From contig NZ_BJTC01000022.1 in NCBI RefSeq assembly GCF_006829085.1, forward strand, positions 1-57,058: DNA of 57,058 nt, in the 5' to 3' direction. Below, one piece after another: positions 23,864 to 31,757 of this stretch; position 1 is the first letter of the stretch, and each line of letters begins with the position of its first letter. Source of the DNA: Chryseobacterium sp. ON_d1 (GTDB lineage Bacteria; Bacteroidota; Bacteroidia; Flavobacteriales; Weeksellaceae). The translations under genes and the position numbers were made by a program. Under the pieces are notes generated by a model. The model saw only the letters and a list, made by a program, of their open reading frames with translations. It was not told the origin of the DNA and did not search any database.

Positions 23864-25375
23864 ATGAAAACTTTAATTAAAATACTCAGCATATTCATCT
23901 TTGCTTTTTGTCTGTTTTCATGCAGTGAAGACCTTGTAGAGCAGGCTCAAACAGGAATTTTAAAAGGAAAAGTAGTAAAAAGAGGTAGTAATGTACCGAT
24001 TCCTAATGTGAAAATTTTTACCAATCCCACAACACAGACGGTTTTCAGCGGTACAGACGGTTCGTTTGAGATCGCTGCCATGCCGGTAGGTAATTATTCA
24101 GTAAAAGCAGAACTTTCAGGATATATTACCAGTTTCCAGTCTGTCAATATACAGAATCAGAATCAGGTCGTAACCGTAGTTTTCGAGATGGATGATGATA
24201 CTTCATTGAACTCTCCTCCCACTGTGCCGCAGCTGTTAAGTCCGATAGATAATGCCGTAAATCAGCCTTTAAGTGTTGAATTGACTTGGAGTGCAACAGA
24301 TCCCGATACAGCAGATGTCTTAAAATACAGTCTGACGATTAAAAATAATCTTGACACTAACGTGATTCAGGTTAATGATTTGAAAGCCAACCATTATACG
24401 CTTTCAAATCTGAAGTTTGGTGTAAGTTACTTCTGGCAGGTGTCTGTTTCGGACGGCATTCACCAGCCAGTTTTAAGTACGGTCAGTAAGTTTACCACCA
24501 ATACTGTTCCGGCCAATAGGTATCATTATGTTCAGAAACAGAATGGAAATTTCGTGATTATATCAAGTGACGCGCAGGGGAATAATTTCCAGTTTACCAA
24601 CTCTTCATACAACAGCTGGCGTCCCCGCATGAATAATAACGCAGGCCTTGTTGCGTTCCTGCGTACAGATGGCGGAAGTACTCATATTTATACTGCAAAT
24701 CCTGACGGTTCCAATCCTTTTAAAGTGACAACGGTTCCTGTAGCAGGTTTTAATAATTATGAAATGGATTTTGCCTGGAGTACCAATGGAAAGGAGCTTA
24801 TCTATTCTAATTTTAATAAGCTTTATAGAATCAATAAGGATGGAAGTGGCCTCAGTCTGGTATATACAACTCCGGACGGAAGCATGATCTCGGAATGTGA
24901 CTGGAGCTATGACGGAAGCAAAATAGCAGTGAAAACCAACGATTATAATGGCTATAACACTAAAATTTATGTGATCGATATGACTGGAAATGTGCTTAAG
25001 ACTGTATTGTCGGGTACTGCAGGTGCCAGCGGTGGTTTGAATTTTTCTGTGGATGGACAGCTTCTTCTGTTCACCCGAGATGTTTCCGGATATCTGGATG
25101 GAAGCGGTAATTACAGGCAGCTGGATTCTCATATCTTCATCTATAATCTGGTTACGGATGTCGTTAATGATATTTCTTCAGAAAGCGAAAAAGTGATGGG
25201 AACCAATGATCTTGATCCTAGGTTTTCTCCTAATAATGCTCAGATTATTTTTATGAATACTTCCAATGATAATATTTCGCAGAGAAATGTAATGGTAATT
25301 GATCTGAACAATACATTGACGGATCTTACCAGAACTACGCTTTTCAGTAACGCAGAAATGCCAGATTATGAATGA
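23864..25375 (+). CDS. Surface lipoprotein with carboxypeptidase-regulatory-like, Fn3-like and PD40 beta-propeller parts
   Basis: This 503-residue lipoprotein (lipobox LFSCSE, Cys about 20) starts with a carboxypeptidase-regulatory-like domain (KGKVVKRGSNVPIPNVKIFT to about 110). An Fn3/SusE-like module follows (PPTVPQLLSPIDNAVNQP to about 215), then a six- to seven-bladed TolB-type propeller from about 220, with repeats such as FAWSTNGKELIYSN, CDWSYDGSKIAVK and PRFSPNNAQIIFM. It starts 13 bases after csgG, so it is probably the last gene of the curli operon. No such protein exists in E. coli csg operons. A role as a fibre-anchoring or assembly accessory is only inference. Confidence 0.85.
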   Translation: MKTLIKILSIFIFAFCLFSCSEDLVEQAQTGILKGKVVKRGSNVPIPNVKIFTNPTTQTVFSGTDGSFEIAAMPVGNYSVKAELSGYITSFQSVNIQNQNQVVTVVFEMDDDTSLNSPPTVPQLLSPIDNAVNQPLSVELTWSATDPDTADVLKYSLTIKNNLDTNVIQVNDLKANHYTLSNLKFGVSYFWQVSVSDGIHQPVLSTVSKFTTNTVPANRYHYVQKQNGNFVIISSDAQGNNFQFTNSSYNSWRPRMNNNAGLVAFLRTDGGSTHIYTANPDGSNPFKVTTVPVAGFNNYEMDFAWSTNGKELIYSNFNKLYRINKDGSGLSLVYTTPDGSMISECDWSYDGSKIAVKTNDYNGYNTKIYVIDMTGNVLKTVLSGTAGASGGLNFSVDGQLLLFTRDVSGYLDGSGNYRQLDSHIFIYNLVTDVVNDISSESEKVMGTNDLDPRFSPNNAQIIFMNTSNDNISQRNVMVIDLNNTLTDLTRTTLFSNAEMPDYE

Positions 25376-25636
25376 GATGTTGAGATCAGGGTTTAAGATT
25401 CAGTACTCAAAATCGTTTAACATTTACAGCTGATTAAATTCAAAGTCCAAGGTTTTAGTTGAAGGCGGGACATGAGATTGTTAGGTATTTGATCTTTCTG
25501 TCCTGCTTTTTTATCTCAACTGATTTGAAATGCTTTAACAATAATTATCTGTCTGAAGGTGATGCGAATTGAATTGAGACAGAAAAAATTCCAGACTGTA
25601 AGGCCTGGGATTTTTTTGAGATTTTCATGGAATCTC

Positions 25637-26287
25637 TCAGTCGATGATATGATTTTCAATAGCATATTTTACAATTCCAACTGAGTTTTTCGCATTGAGT
25701 TTCAAAAGAATTCTTTTTCGATGTGTTTCTACCGTATTGATACTTATAAATAATTTTTCTGATATGTCTTTACTGCTGCACCCGTCACATATCAGTTTAA
25801 GGATTTCCATTTCACGGCGGGTAAGAGGCTCTTTAATATGTGGATTGGGCTTTCCCTGTTCTCTGCTGATAAAGCTGATCATTTTTTCCTTTGCATGGTC
25901 ACAGATGTAGATCTCATTAAGGAGTAAAATATTAATAGATTTCAGGAATTCATCATATGTACAGTTTTTGTCAAGATAACCTTTGATGCCTTTGTTGAAG
26001 AGTTTCCGGATGTCAATCACGTCATAAGAACTTCCTATGATGATGATTTTTATATTTTGATGTTCAGAAATAATATTTTCTGTCAGTTTGCAAAGTTCCG
26101 TCAGCATAAGCATATTGGAACTCATGATAAGCATTTCCGGAGGTTGATCTTTTAAACGTTTGGAGAGGGGTTCTAAAGAATTACAAATGTCAATGGTGCT
26201 AAAAATATTACTCTGTGAAAGTAGTCGTGATAATCCCTCTGTATACAGCATGGGTTCATCAAAAATGGTCAATCTTGGTTTCATCAT
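25637..26287 (-). CDS. LuxR-type regulator with a receiver lacking the phosphoacceptor Asp
   Basis: This 216-residue protein has a receiver-like N-terminal domain (about 5-125) and a NarL/LuxR helix-turn-helix (about 155-199: LTRREMEILKLICDG, SSKDISEKLFISINTVETHR). The acidic pair Asp10-Glu11, Ser86 and Lys107 are retained, but the phosphoacceptor position in PEMLIMSSNML is Ser56, so phosphorylation by a kinase is unlikely. CsgD of E. coli is also a LuxR protein with an atypical receiver encoded beside csgEFG. Here the gene converges on the curli operon, making it a good candidate regulator. No kinase gene adjoins. Confidence 0.88.
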   Translation of the reverse strand: MMKPRLTIFDEPMLYTEGLSRLLSQSNIFSTIDICNSLEPLSKRLKDQPPEMLIMSSNMLMLTELCKLTENIISEHQNIKIIIIGSSYDVIDIRKLFNKGIKGYLDKNCTYDEFLKSINILLLNEIYICDHAKEKMISFISREQGKPNPHIKEPLTRREMEILKLICDGCSSKDISEKLFISINTVETHRKRILLKLNAKNSVGIVKYAIENHIID

Positions 26288-26500
26288 GGTCTGTTTTGTT
26301 TATATAAAAATAGGAAAAAAACTTTACATTTTGAATAAAATTGATAAATATTTTTAAATTATTGTGTTTTTATTGATATTAAAACATTATTTTTGTTGAT
26401 TTTTTGCTAAATAATTCTCTTTTTGTTGATTTTTTTAGAGTTATTTGTGTTAAATTGTATTATCCATCATGGTTTATGAATGCTAATTTTTGTTTGTGAC
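26288..26500. other. Spacer with TTTTTGTTGAT direct repeats upstream of the LuxR gene
   Basis: The AT-rich gap has TTTTTGTTGAT at 26390-26400 and 26420-26430 and a variant TTTTTATTGAT at 26367-26377. They lie upstream of the regulator start at 26287 and could be autoregulatory sites or simple low-complexity sequence. No clear TAnnTTTG box is seen. Confidence 0.35.
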
Positions 26501-26968
26501 TTATTTAATTAACGTGGTAGGGATATGCCTGACTGTAAAATTAACCGAGTTGGCAATGAAACAATATTGATTAGCTTTATGATGAAGCTGTTCTGCTTTT
26601 TCTATCATTGATTCTTCTGCAACGGTTACCCTTGGGTACAGTGTCACTTCTGTAAAATGGCCGCTCCCACTGGCTGTTTCAGTCATAATACCTGTAGCCT
26701 CATCGGTATAATCGGTAACAATAATGCCTGCCTCAGAGCAGAAGTGAAGATACCATAACATATGACAGGAGGAAAGTGAGGATAAAAACAGTTCTTCAGG
26801 ATTATATTGGGTTCTGTCGCCCCGGAATGCCGGATCAGATGAGCCTTCAATAACTGTTTTATTCTCCGCTGAAATGGTGTGGCTTCTTTCATAGGCTCTG
26901 TAACCACTTGTTCCTGTTCCCTGATTTCCTGTCCATTGGATGGTGATTTTGTAATGGTGATTTTTCAT
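26501..26968 (-). CDS. OsmC family peroxiredoxin
   Basis: This 155-residue protein has the OsmC/Ohr active-site pair Cys68 (SSLSSCHM) and Cys77 (HFCSEAGI), plus FRGDRTQYNPEEL, which supplies the Arg and Glu. OsmC proteins reduce organic hydroperoxides. Between a likely promoter and the ATG stands an 18-copy heptamer tract that begins five bases before the start codon. Copy-number slippage could change expression. The gene is monocistronic. Confidence 0.88.
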   Translation of the reverse strand: MKNHHYKITIQWTGNQGTGTSGYRAYERSHTISAENKTVIEGSSDPAFRGDRTQYNPEELFLSSLSSCHMLWYLHFCSEAGIIVTDYTDEATGIMTETASGSGHFTEVTLYPRVTVAEESMIEKAEQLHHKANQYCFIANSVNFTVRHIPTTLIK

Positions 26969-26973
26969 ATTTT

Positions 26974-27098
26974 AAAGATAAAAGATAAAAGATAAAAGAT
27001 AAAAGATAAAAGATAAAAGATAAAAGATAAAAGATAAAAGATAAAAGATAAAAGATAAAAGATAAAAGATAAAAGATAAAAGATAAAAGATAAAAGAT
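26974..27098 (+). repeat. Heptanucleotide tandem repeat, about 18 copies of AAAGATA
   Basis: Uninterrupted perfect AAAGATA units run for 125 bases (17.9 copies). The array sits directly upstream of the osmC-like start (26968, minus strand), where it reads TATCTTT. Long perfect microsatellites of non-triplet unit length mutate by strand slippage. Confidence 0.95.
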
Positions 27099-27214
27099 CT
27101 TCGTTAAAATTCAATAGGGGGGAGCTTTATCCCTGTCTGTATATATAAACATCCATTGGCTTTATCCCAAACTAAATTATACATCATATTCTATACTTAT
27201 CAATGCAAAATAAA

Positions 27215-27239
27215 AAACCTCCAGTACAACTGAAGGTTT
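27215..27239 (-). terminator. Terminator downstream of the RNase G gene
   Basis: AAACCTCCAGT (27215-27225) pairs with ACTGAAGGTTT (27229-27239) with one mismatch. On the minus strand it is followed by TTTATTTTG, just past the RNase G stop at 27250. Confidence 0.75.
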
Positions 27240-27249
27240 GAATTTTGTC

Positions 27250-28809
27250 TTAATTAGAAAATTCTATCAATTCTTCTTTTTTGGAATTGTAGATCTTATA
27301 TTCTAAATATTTAAAAGAATCCCTTGGAACAATGGTTACCCATTTTTTGTATTTCATAAACCATTTCATCTGGATACTTTTGATGCCTTTTGTAAGGTAG
27401 GCTTCCACAAACGGGTGTACATGCAGATAAATTTTTCCTTTCTCTTTCTGCAGGATGTTTCTTAAAGTTTCACCCATTCTTTCCACGATTACAATAGGAG
27501 CTACGATTTCTCCGTCTTTGTTCGGGTTTTCTTCTTTTGTATCGATCTGCTTTTCCGGACGGTTTCTTTGTCTGGTGATCTGGATCAGACCAAATTTACT
27601 TGGAGGAAGTATTTTGTGGCGGGCTTTGTCGCGCTTCATTTCCTCTTTGAGATGCTCGTAAAGATCTCTTCTGTGATCAGAATTCGGCATGTCTATGAAA
27701 TCGATGACGATGATTCCTCCCATATCGCGGAGGCGAAGTTGTCTTGCGATCTCAGTAGCAGCCATTTTGTTCACTTTCAGTGCGTGCTCTTTATTGACAG
27801 CAGTTCCGGTAGTGATATTATTTCCGGAGTTGACGTCAACGACGTGAAGTGCCTCTGTGTGTTCAATAACAAGATAGGCTCCTTTGGAACTTGGAATGTT
27901 TACGTGCTTTCCAAAGCTCTGTTTAAGCTGTTTTTCAACATTGTAATATTCCAGAAGAGGAATATGGGAATCATAAAACTGGACAATATTTTTCTTTTCA
28001 GGAGCAATGACTTCAATGTAATTTTTCATTTCGTTCACCATCTGTTCATCATCACAGATGATATTGACGAAGTCCTGATTAAAATTGTCTCTTAAAATAG
28101 CTGAAGCTTTGTCTTCTTCGCTTAAAACTTTAGACGGAACTTTATTTTTCTGGATATTTTTAAAAGTGCTTTCCCATTTCTGAACCAGCTGGTTCATATC
28201 ATTATGAAGGTCTGCTACTTTTTTTCCTTCTGCTACCGTTCTGATAATAACTCCGAATCCTTCAGGTTTTATACTGTCAATAAGAGTTCTCAGTCTTTCT
28301 TTTTCCTCAGAGCTTCTGATTTTTTTGGAAATGGAAACTTTATTGTCAAATGGAATTAAAACCAGGAAGCGTCCTGTTAATGAAATCTGGGTAGAAATTC
28401 TTGGACCTTTTGTAGATATAGGTTCTTTGGTGATTTGTAACAGAACCAGATCATCTTTGGCGATTACTTTATCTACCGTTCCGTTTTTGTCTATTTCGGG
28501 TTGTATCTCGAAATTCTTTAAGCTCGAAGTGCTTTGTTTTTTAGAAATAGTATCTTTTAAAAACTTTCTGTATGTAAGATACTGAGGCCCCAGATCCTGA
28601 TAATGCAGGAACGCATCCTTATCATATCCGATATTGACGAATGCCGCATTCAGATTGGGTGCCAGTTTTTTTACTTTTCCTATAAACAGATCTCCAACTA
28701 TAAAATCGCTTTTGTCTTCTTGCTCATGAAGTTCACATAGTCTTCCGTCTTCCAGCAGTGCAATCTTTGTAAGATCATCTTCATGCGAAACTATTAGTTC
28801 TTTCTTCAT
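27250..28809 (-). CDS. rng: Ribonuclease E/G family endoribonuclease (RNase G)
   Basis: This 519-residue enzyme processes rRNA precursors and decays mRNA. It has an N-terminal S1 domain (about 35-120, DLFIGKVKKLAPNLNAAFVNI), a 5'-sensor/RNase H-like region and the catalytic aspartates in HVVDVNSGNN and GGIIVIDFIDM (about 335-375). After QITRQRNRPEKQ the E. coli proteins have a CPxC zinc-link that holds the dimer. Here the segment reads IDTKEENPNKDGEIVAP and has no cysteine, so oligomerisation must differ. There is no long C-terminal scaffold, which supports RNase G rather than E. Confidence 0.92.
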   Translation of the reverse strand: MKKELIVSHEDDLTKIALLEDGRLCELHEQEDKSDFIVGDLFIGKVKKLAPNLNAAFVNIGYDKDAFLHYQDLGPQYLTYRKFLKDTISKKQSTSSLKNFEIQPEIDKNGTVDKVIAKDDLVLLQITKEPISTKGPRISTQISLTGRFLVLIPFDNKVSISKKIRSSEEKERLRTLIDSIKPEGFGVIIRTVAEGKKVADLHNDMNQLVQKWESTFKNIQKNKVPSKVLSEEDKASAILRDNFNQDFVNIICDDEQMVNEMKNYIEVIAPEKKNIVQFYDSHIPLLEYYNVEKQLKQSFGKHVNIPSSKGAYLVIEHTEALHVVDVNSGNNITTGTAVNKEHALKVNKMAATEIARQLRLRDMGGIIVIDFIDMPNSDHRRDLYEHLKEEMKRDKARHKILPPSKFGLIQITRQRNRPEKQIDTKEENPNKDGEIVAPIVIVERMGETLRNILQKEKGKIYLHVHPFVEAYLTKGIKSIQMKWFMKYKKWVTIVPRDSFKYLEYKIYNSKKEELIEFSN

Positions 28810-29043
28810 TTTTTAATAAGATAAAATTGTTAAGATTATAGGAATTGGATGTTTTTCTCGATTAATTCATCTATTAAATATAAGGATTTTGAACGAAAAT
28901 CATTATATGTTTATTAAAATAATATTTGAAACCCTCCGTGTTCCGCGGAATCTTATAGTTGCAAACAAAAATATAGTTAGTGAACTTTATAAATTTAAAT
29001 CCACCAACTATATTATTATATTGTAAATCTCGAGAAAAAGAGA
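28810..29043. other. Spacer upstream of the RNase G gene
   Basis: This gap of about 230 bases is AT-rich and holds the promoter region of the RNase G gene and the 3' trailer of the small basic protein gene. I see no strong hairpin or second gene. Confidence 0.4.
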
Positions 29044-29133
29044 TTATTTTTTCTTATGTCTGTTTGCTCTTCTTCTTTTCTTTCTTTTGTGAGTTGCAAC
29101 CTTGTGTCTTTTTCTTTTCTTTCCGCTTGGCAT
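29044..29133 (-). CDS. 29-residue basic protein, AURKAIP1/COX24 (mS38)-like small ribosomal protein
   Basis: The minus strand from an ATG at 29133 encodes MPSGKKRKRHKVATHKRKKR followed by RRANRHKKK and a stop. It is nearly all Lys, Arg and His, and is too short for usual gene thresholds. The pattern matches tiny Bacteroidetes proteins placed in the AURKAIP1/COX24 domain family. The mitochondrial member of that family (mS38) is a ribosomal protein, and a newly named small ribosomal protein has been described from a Flavobacterium ribosome; I am not certain it is the same one. It lies 43 bases downstream of the HU gene and is probably co-transcribed with it. Confidence 0.85.
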   Translation of the reverse strand: MPSGKKRKRHKVATHKRKKRRRANRHKKK

Positions 29134-29176
29134 AATTTTAATTTTTTAGTAACTAGTTAATATTCAGTTAATGTTC

Positions 29177-29467
29177 TTATTTTACTGCAACTTTAGTTTT
29201 TACTTTCTCAACAAAAGATTTTGAAGGTTTGAAAGCAGGAATGTTATGAGCAGGAATCTCAATTGCAGTATTTTTAGAAATATTTCTTCCTGTTTTAGCA
29301 GCTCTTGTTTTAATGATAAAAGATCCAAACCCTCTTAGATAAACGTTATCCCCATTATACATAGAAGTTCTGATCTCCTGCATAAAAGCTTCTACAACTT
29401 TCTGTGTTTCATTCTTTTCTGTTCCCAACTTATTTGAGATGGTGTTTACCAATTCTGCCTTTGTCAT
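29177..29467 (-). CDS. HU family DNA-binding protein
   Basis: This 96-residue nucleoid protein has the HU/IHF layout: MTKAELVNTISNKLG, the beta-arm flank LRGFGSFIIKTRAAKTGRN (about 44-62) and PAFKPSKSFVEKV near the end. It bends and compacts DNA. The minus strand has a promoter with TAAATTTG at 29499-29506 and a TTG at 29528-29530. The 29-residue basic protein follows, so a nucleoid and a ribosome component share a likely transcript. Confidence 0.93.
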   Translation of the reverse strand: MTKAELVNTISNKLGTEKNETQKVVEAFMQEIRTSMYNGDNVYLRGFGSFIIKTRAAKTGRNISKNTAIEIPAHNIPAFKPSKSFVEKVKTKVAVK

Positions 29468-29785
29468 TTCCTTATTTTAATTTTAAATTTTAGGTGTGCA
29501 AATTTAGTTAAAAAAATTGAATACTAGCAAATTAGTGGCAAAATATTTTTATTCAAAACGTTGGACTTTTCATGTACATGTTATATTAAGGCTGGGTGGT
29601 GATTATTTAACAATAAAATAATATAGCAGAATAATGGGGTGGAAATCTGATGAACAAAATTTAATAAACCCCGGCCATAACAGCTTTTGAAAAGTTTTAT
29701 CATTTTCAATGGCAGATGCGTAATGGGTTGACTACTAATGTTTTTAATTCAGATTTTTAAATTATAAAAGACGAGATAAAAAATT
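29468..29785. other. 318-base spacer with the HU promoter
   Basis: The minus-strand promoter of the HU gene (TTG at 29528-29530, TAAATTTG at 29499-29506) occupies the left end. The remaining 250 bases toward the LuxR gene are AT-rich, without a gene or strong hairpin. Confidence 0.5.
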
Positions 29786-30457
29786 TTATAAACTGGAATT
29801 ATAATAGCCGTTTTCCACACAGAAGCGTATAAGGTGAAGCTTGGTCTTCAGTCCCAGCTTTTCTGTAAGACGGTTGATGTAGGTATCAATAGTTCTGGTA
29901 CTCAGATTGAGTTTTTCTGCAATTTCCTTGTTGCTGAATCCCTCATAGCAGAATCTCATCAGCTGTATCTCAGCCGGTGAAAGCTCTTCCTGTCCTTTCT
30001 TCTGCCTGTCCATGTATTCCTGTACAGCGAGCGGCTGCTGCTCCCATTCTTTTGAATAAGCCTGGTAATCAAAGCCTTCAGAAGCAATACTTCCTTTGAT
30101 GATATCTTTTATGATGGTGCTTTTTTTCTGACAGTAGTATATATTAGGGATCTTTGAAAGAATTTCGGCCATATCTTCCTGATAAGTGCCCGAATACGTA
30201 ATGATAGGGGTTTCTGTATTGTTTTTTCTGATATATTTGATTGCTTCAATTCCGCTTAATACCGGCATAAACAGTTCAATAATGAAAACATCTTCCTGCC
30301 TTCTGTAGATTCTGTTTACCAGCTCATGTCCATTGTTACAGTCATTCAGAAGCATATAGAAAGGATTTTCCATAAGCGTTTTGATCATTATTTTCTTGAA
30401 ATAAAAATCACTGTCAGCAATAGAAAAACGTACGGTATTGGATAATATTTTGCTCAT
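29786..30457 (-). CDS. LuxR-type response regulator with Glu at the phosphoacceptor site
   Basis: This 223-residue regulator has a receiver domain (about 8-125) and a LuxR/NarL helix-turn-helix (about 159-205: LSPAEIQLMRFCYEG, FSNKEIAEKLNLSTRTIDTY). Asp15/Asp17, Thr88 and Lys111 are in place, but the phosphoacceptor in VFIIELFMPVLSGIEAI is Glu61 instead of Asp. Asp-to-Glu often mimics the phosphorylated state, so it may be constitutively active or respond to another signal. It is divergent from the T6SS operon (start 180 bases away) and is the natural candidate to bind the paired palindromes at the tssD promoters. Confidence 0.88.
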   Translation of the reverse strand: MSKILSNTVRFSIADSDFYFKKIMIKTLMENPFYMLLNDCNNGHELVNRIYRRQEDVFIIELFMPVLSGIEAIKYIRKNNTETPIITYSGTYQEDMAEILSKIPNIYYCQKKSTIIKDIIKGSIASEGFDYQAYSKEWEQQPLAVQEYMDRQKKGQEELSPAEIQLMRFCYEGFSNKEIAEKLNLSTRTIDTYINRLTEKLGLKTKLHLIRFCVENGYYNSSL

Positions 30458-30636
30458 TCCTAATATCGATTTGGCGAATGATATTTAAAATTCAGAGGTC
30501 TAATTTATGAAAAACTTATCAAAGGGAAAATTAATATTAATTTAATCAGGGTTTTCACGAAACAGGCTTGGGGAAATTACGTATTGTGCATAAAATTTTT
30601 TTTTTATATTTTCACAGGCCAAACAAATCGCAAATT

Positions 30637-31173
30637 ATGTCTTCTAACAGGGAAAAAAAATTGAACAAATCTGACGTAAGAATGGGCATTTGGAAGTTTA
30701 TTCTGTCATTTGTTGTTTTGTCGGTTGTATCTTTTGCTTGTCTATTTCTCTTCTTTAAGAGTTATGATATACAGCGGGAAGGGATTAGCCGGGAAGCTGA
30801 AGCATACAAAGAACTGATGCTTCGGAGTGATGTTCTGAAAGATCACATTGATGATATTTATGACAAAATGAACCAGCTTAGTATCAATAAGGTGGAAAAC
30901 GAAGTATTTCTCAGAACCAGCATTATGGATAAAGTGAGGGATGCTAAAAATATTATGGGTAAGGACAGTGCTCAGAGTTTTAAGCATTATGCTGTACTGA
31001 TGAAGCAGATTGTACCTATGATGACTTTAAAAGCTAAAATCATTGAAGTAGAGTATCAGAAGAAAACCGTTTTAAGGGACCTTGACGAATGCATGGGCAA
31101 AATCAAAGTAACCAACAACGAACTTAGAAAAGACCCTACAAGAAATTTCACCGGAAGTAAAAGAAGAAGATAA
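30637..31173 (+). CDS. T6SSiii membrane protein, TssO-like (first of two)
   Basis: This 178-residue protein starts at the ATG at 30637; a longer reading from 30568 would run through poly-T and the promoter region and is unlikely. It has one transmembrane helix (about residues 20-40, FILSFVVLSVVSFACLFLFF) and a periplasmic part rich in charged heptads, probably coiled coil. The architecture is the same as in the next gene, which resembles TssO, a transmembrane subunit specific to Bacteroidetes T6SS. The two are probably ancient paralogues. First gene of the tssO-PKD-tssR operon. Confidence 0.72.
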   Translation: MSSNREKKLNKSDVRMGIWKFILSFVVLSVVSFACLFLFFKSYDIQREGISREAEAYKELMLRSDVLKDHIDDIYDKMNQLSINKVENEVFLRTSIMDKVRDAKNIMGKDSAQSFKHYAVLMKQIVPMMTLKAKIIEVEYQKKTVLRDLDECMGKIKVTNNELRKDPTRNFTGSKRRR

Positions 31174-31184
31174 AAGAGAAAGAT

Positions 31185-31709
31185 ATGCAAGGACAAATCA
31201 CATTATCAAAGAAGGAAAGGCATTATCAGTTTTTTTATTTAATACTGATGCTTATAACCGCTATGTTGTTTCTGGGAGTGATCTTTTTAAAGGGTTTTGA
31301 ATCTCCCTTTTCTGATGAAGATGTAAGAGGTATTCAGAATCTTGAGCAGAAAGCAGAATTTGAACGACACCAGAAAATTGTTCTTCCCATCATGGACAGT
31401 ACCTATACCATGATTACAAAACTTACCGATGACGGGCCACAGCCTTTTGTGGAAAATAATATTCAGCTTGGAGTGAACGACCTTAACAGCTATTTCAATG
31501 GCACTGACGTTGTCGATATCCGGAAAGATGCTTATCCACAGATTGCCAAATTCTATAAAATGTATTTTGATGACAAAAAAGTCATTTCGACAACTTCTGA
31601 AGATATTAAAATTTTCCAGAAGCAGGTAGATGAATGCCGAATCGGGTTTAAAGATAAGCAGAATAAGCTTTATCAGCGTGAGCAGGATCTGAAAGCAAGA
31701 ATGCAGTAA
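31185..31709 (+). CDS. tssO: T6SSiii transmembrane protein TssO
   Basis: This 174-residue protein has one N-terminal transmembrane helix (about 14-34, FFYLILMLITAMLFLGVIFL) and a periplasmic domain with a C-terminal coiled coil. In subtype iii systems the TssJLM trans-envelope complex is missing, and TssN-TssR are proposed to replace it; TssO is one of the small transmembrane parts. It starts 11 bases after the first TssO-like gene and precedes the PKD protein gene by 48 bases. Assigned by architecture and context. Confidence 0.78.
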   Translation: MQGQITLSKKERHYQFFYLILMLITAMLFLGVIFLKGFESPFSDEDVRGIQNLEQKAEFERHQKIVLPIMDSTYTMITKLTDDGPQPFVENNIQLGVNDLNSYFNGTDVVDIRKDAYPQIAKFYKMYFDDKKVISTTSEDIKIFQKQVDECRIGFKDKQNKLYQREQDLKARMQ

Positions 31710-31757
31710 GCAATAAATACTAGGAACTATAAATAAAACACATCACAATTACTAACT

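Noticed and set aside
24605..25132. Long antisense frame inside the PD40 lipoprotein gene
   Set aside because: It lies fully opposite a clear gene and shows no protein motif; a shadow of codon bias.
26974..27098. Tandem heptamer array as a CRISPR
   Set aside because: There are no spacers between units, the unit is only 7 bases and no cas genes are present; it is a microsatellite.
30568..30636. N-terminal extension of the first TssO-like protein
   Set aside because: It would translate the poly-T promoter region; the ATG at 30637 gives the usual short cytoplasmic tail before the membrane helix.
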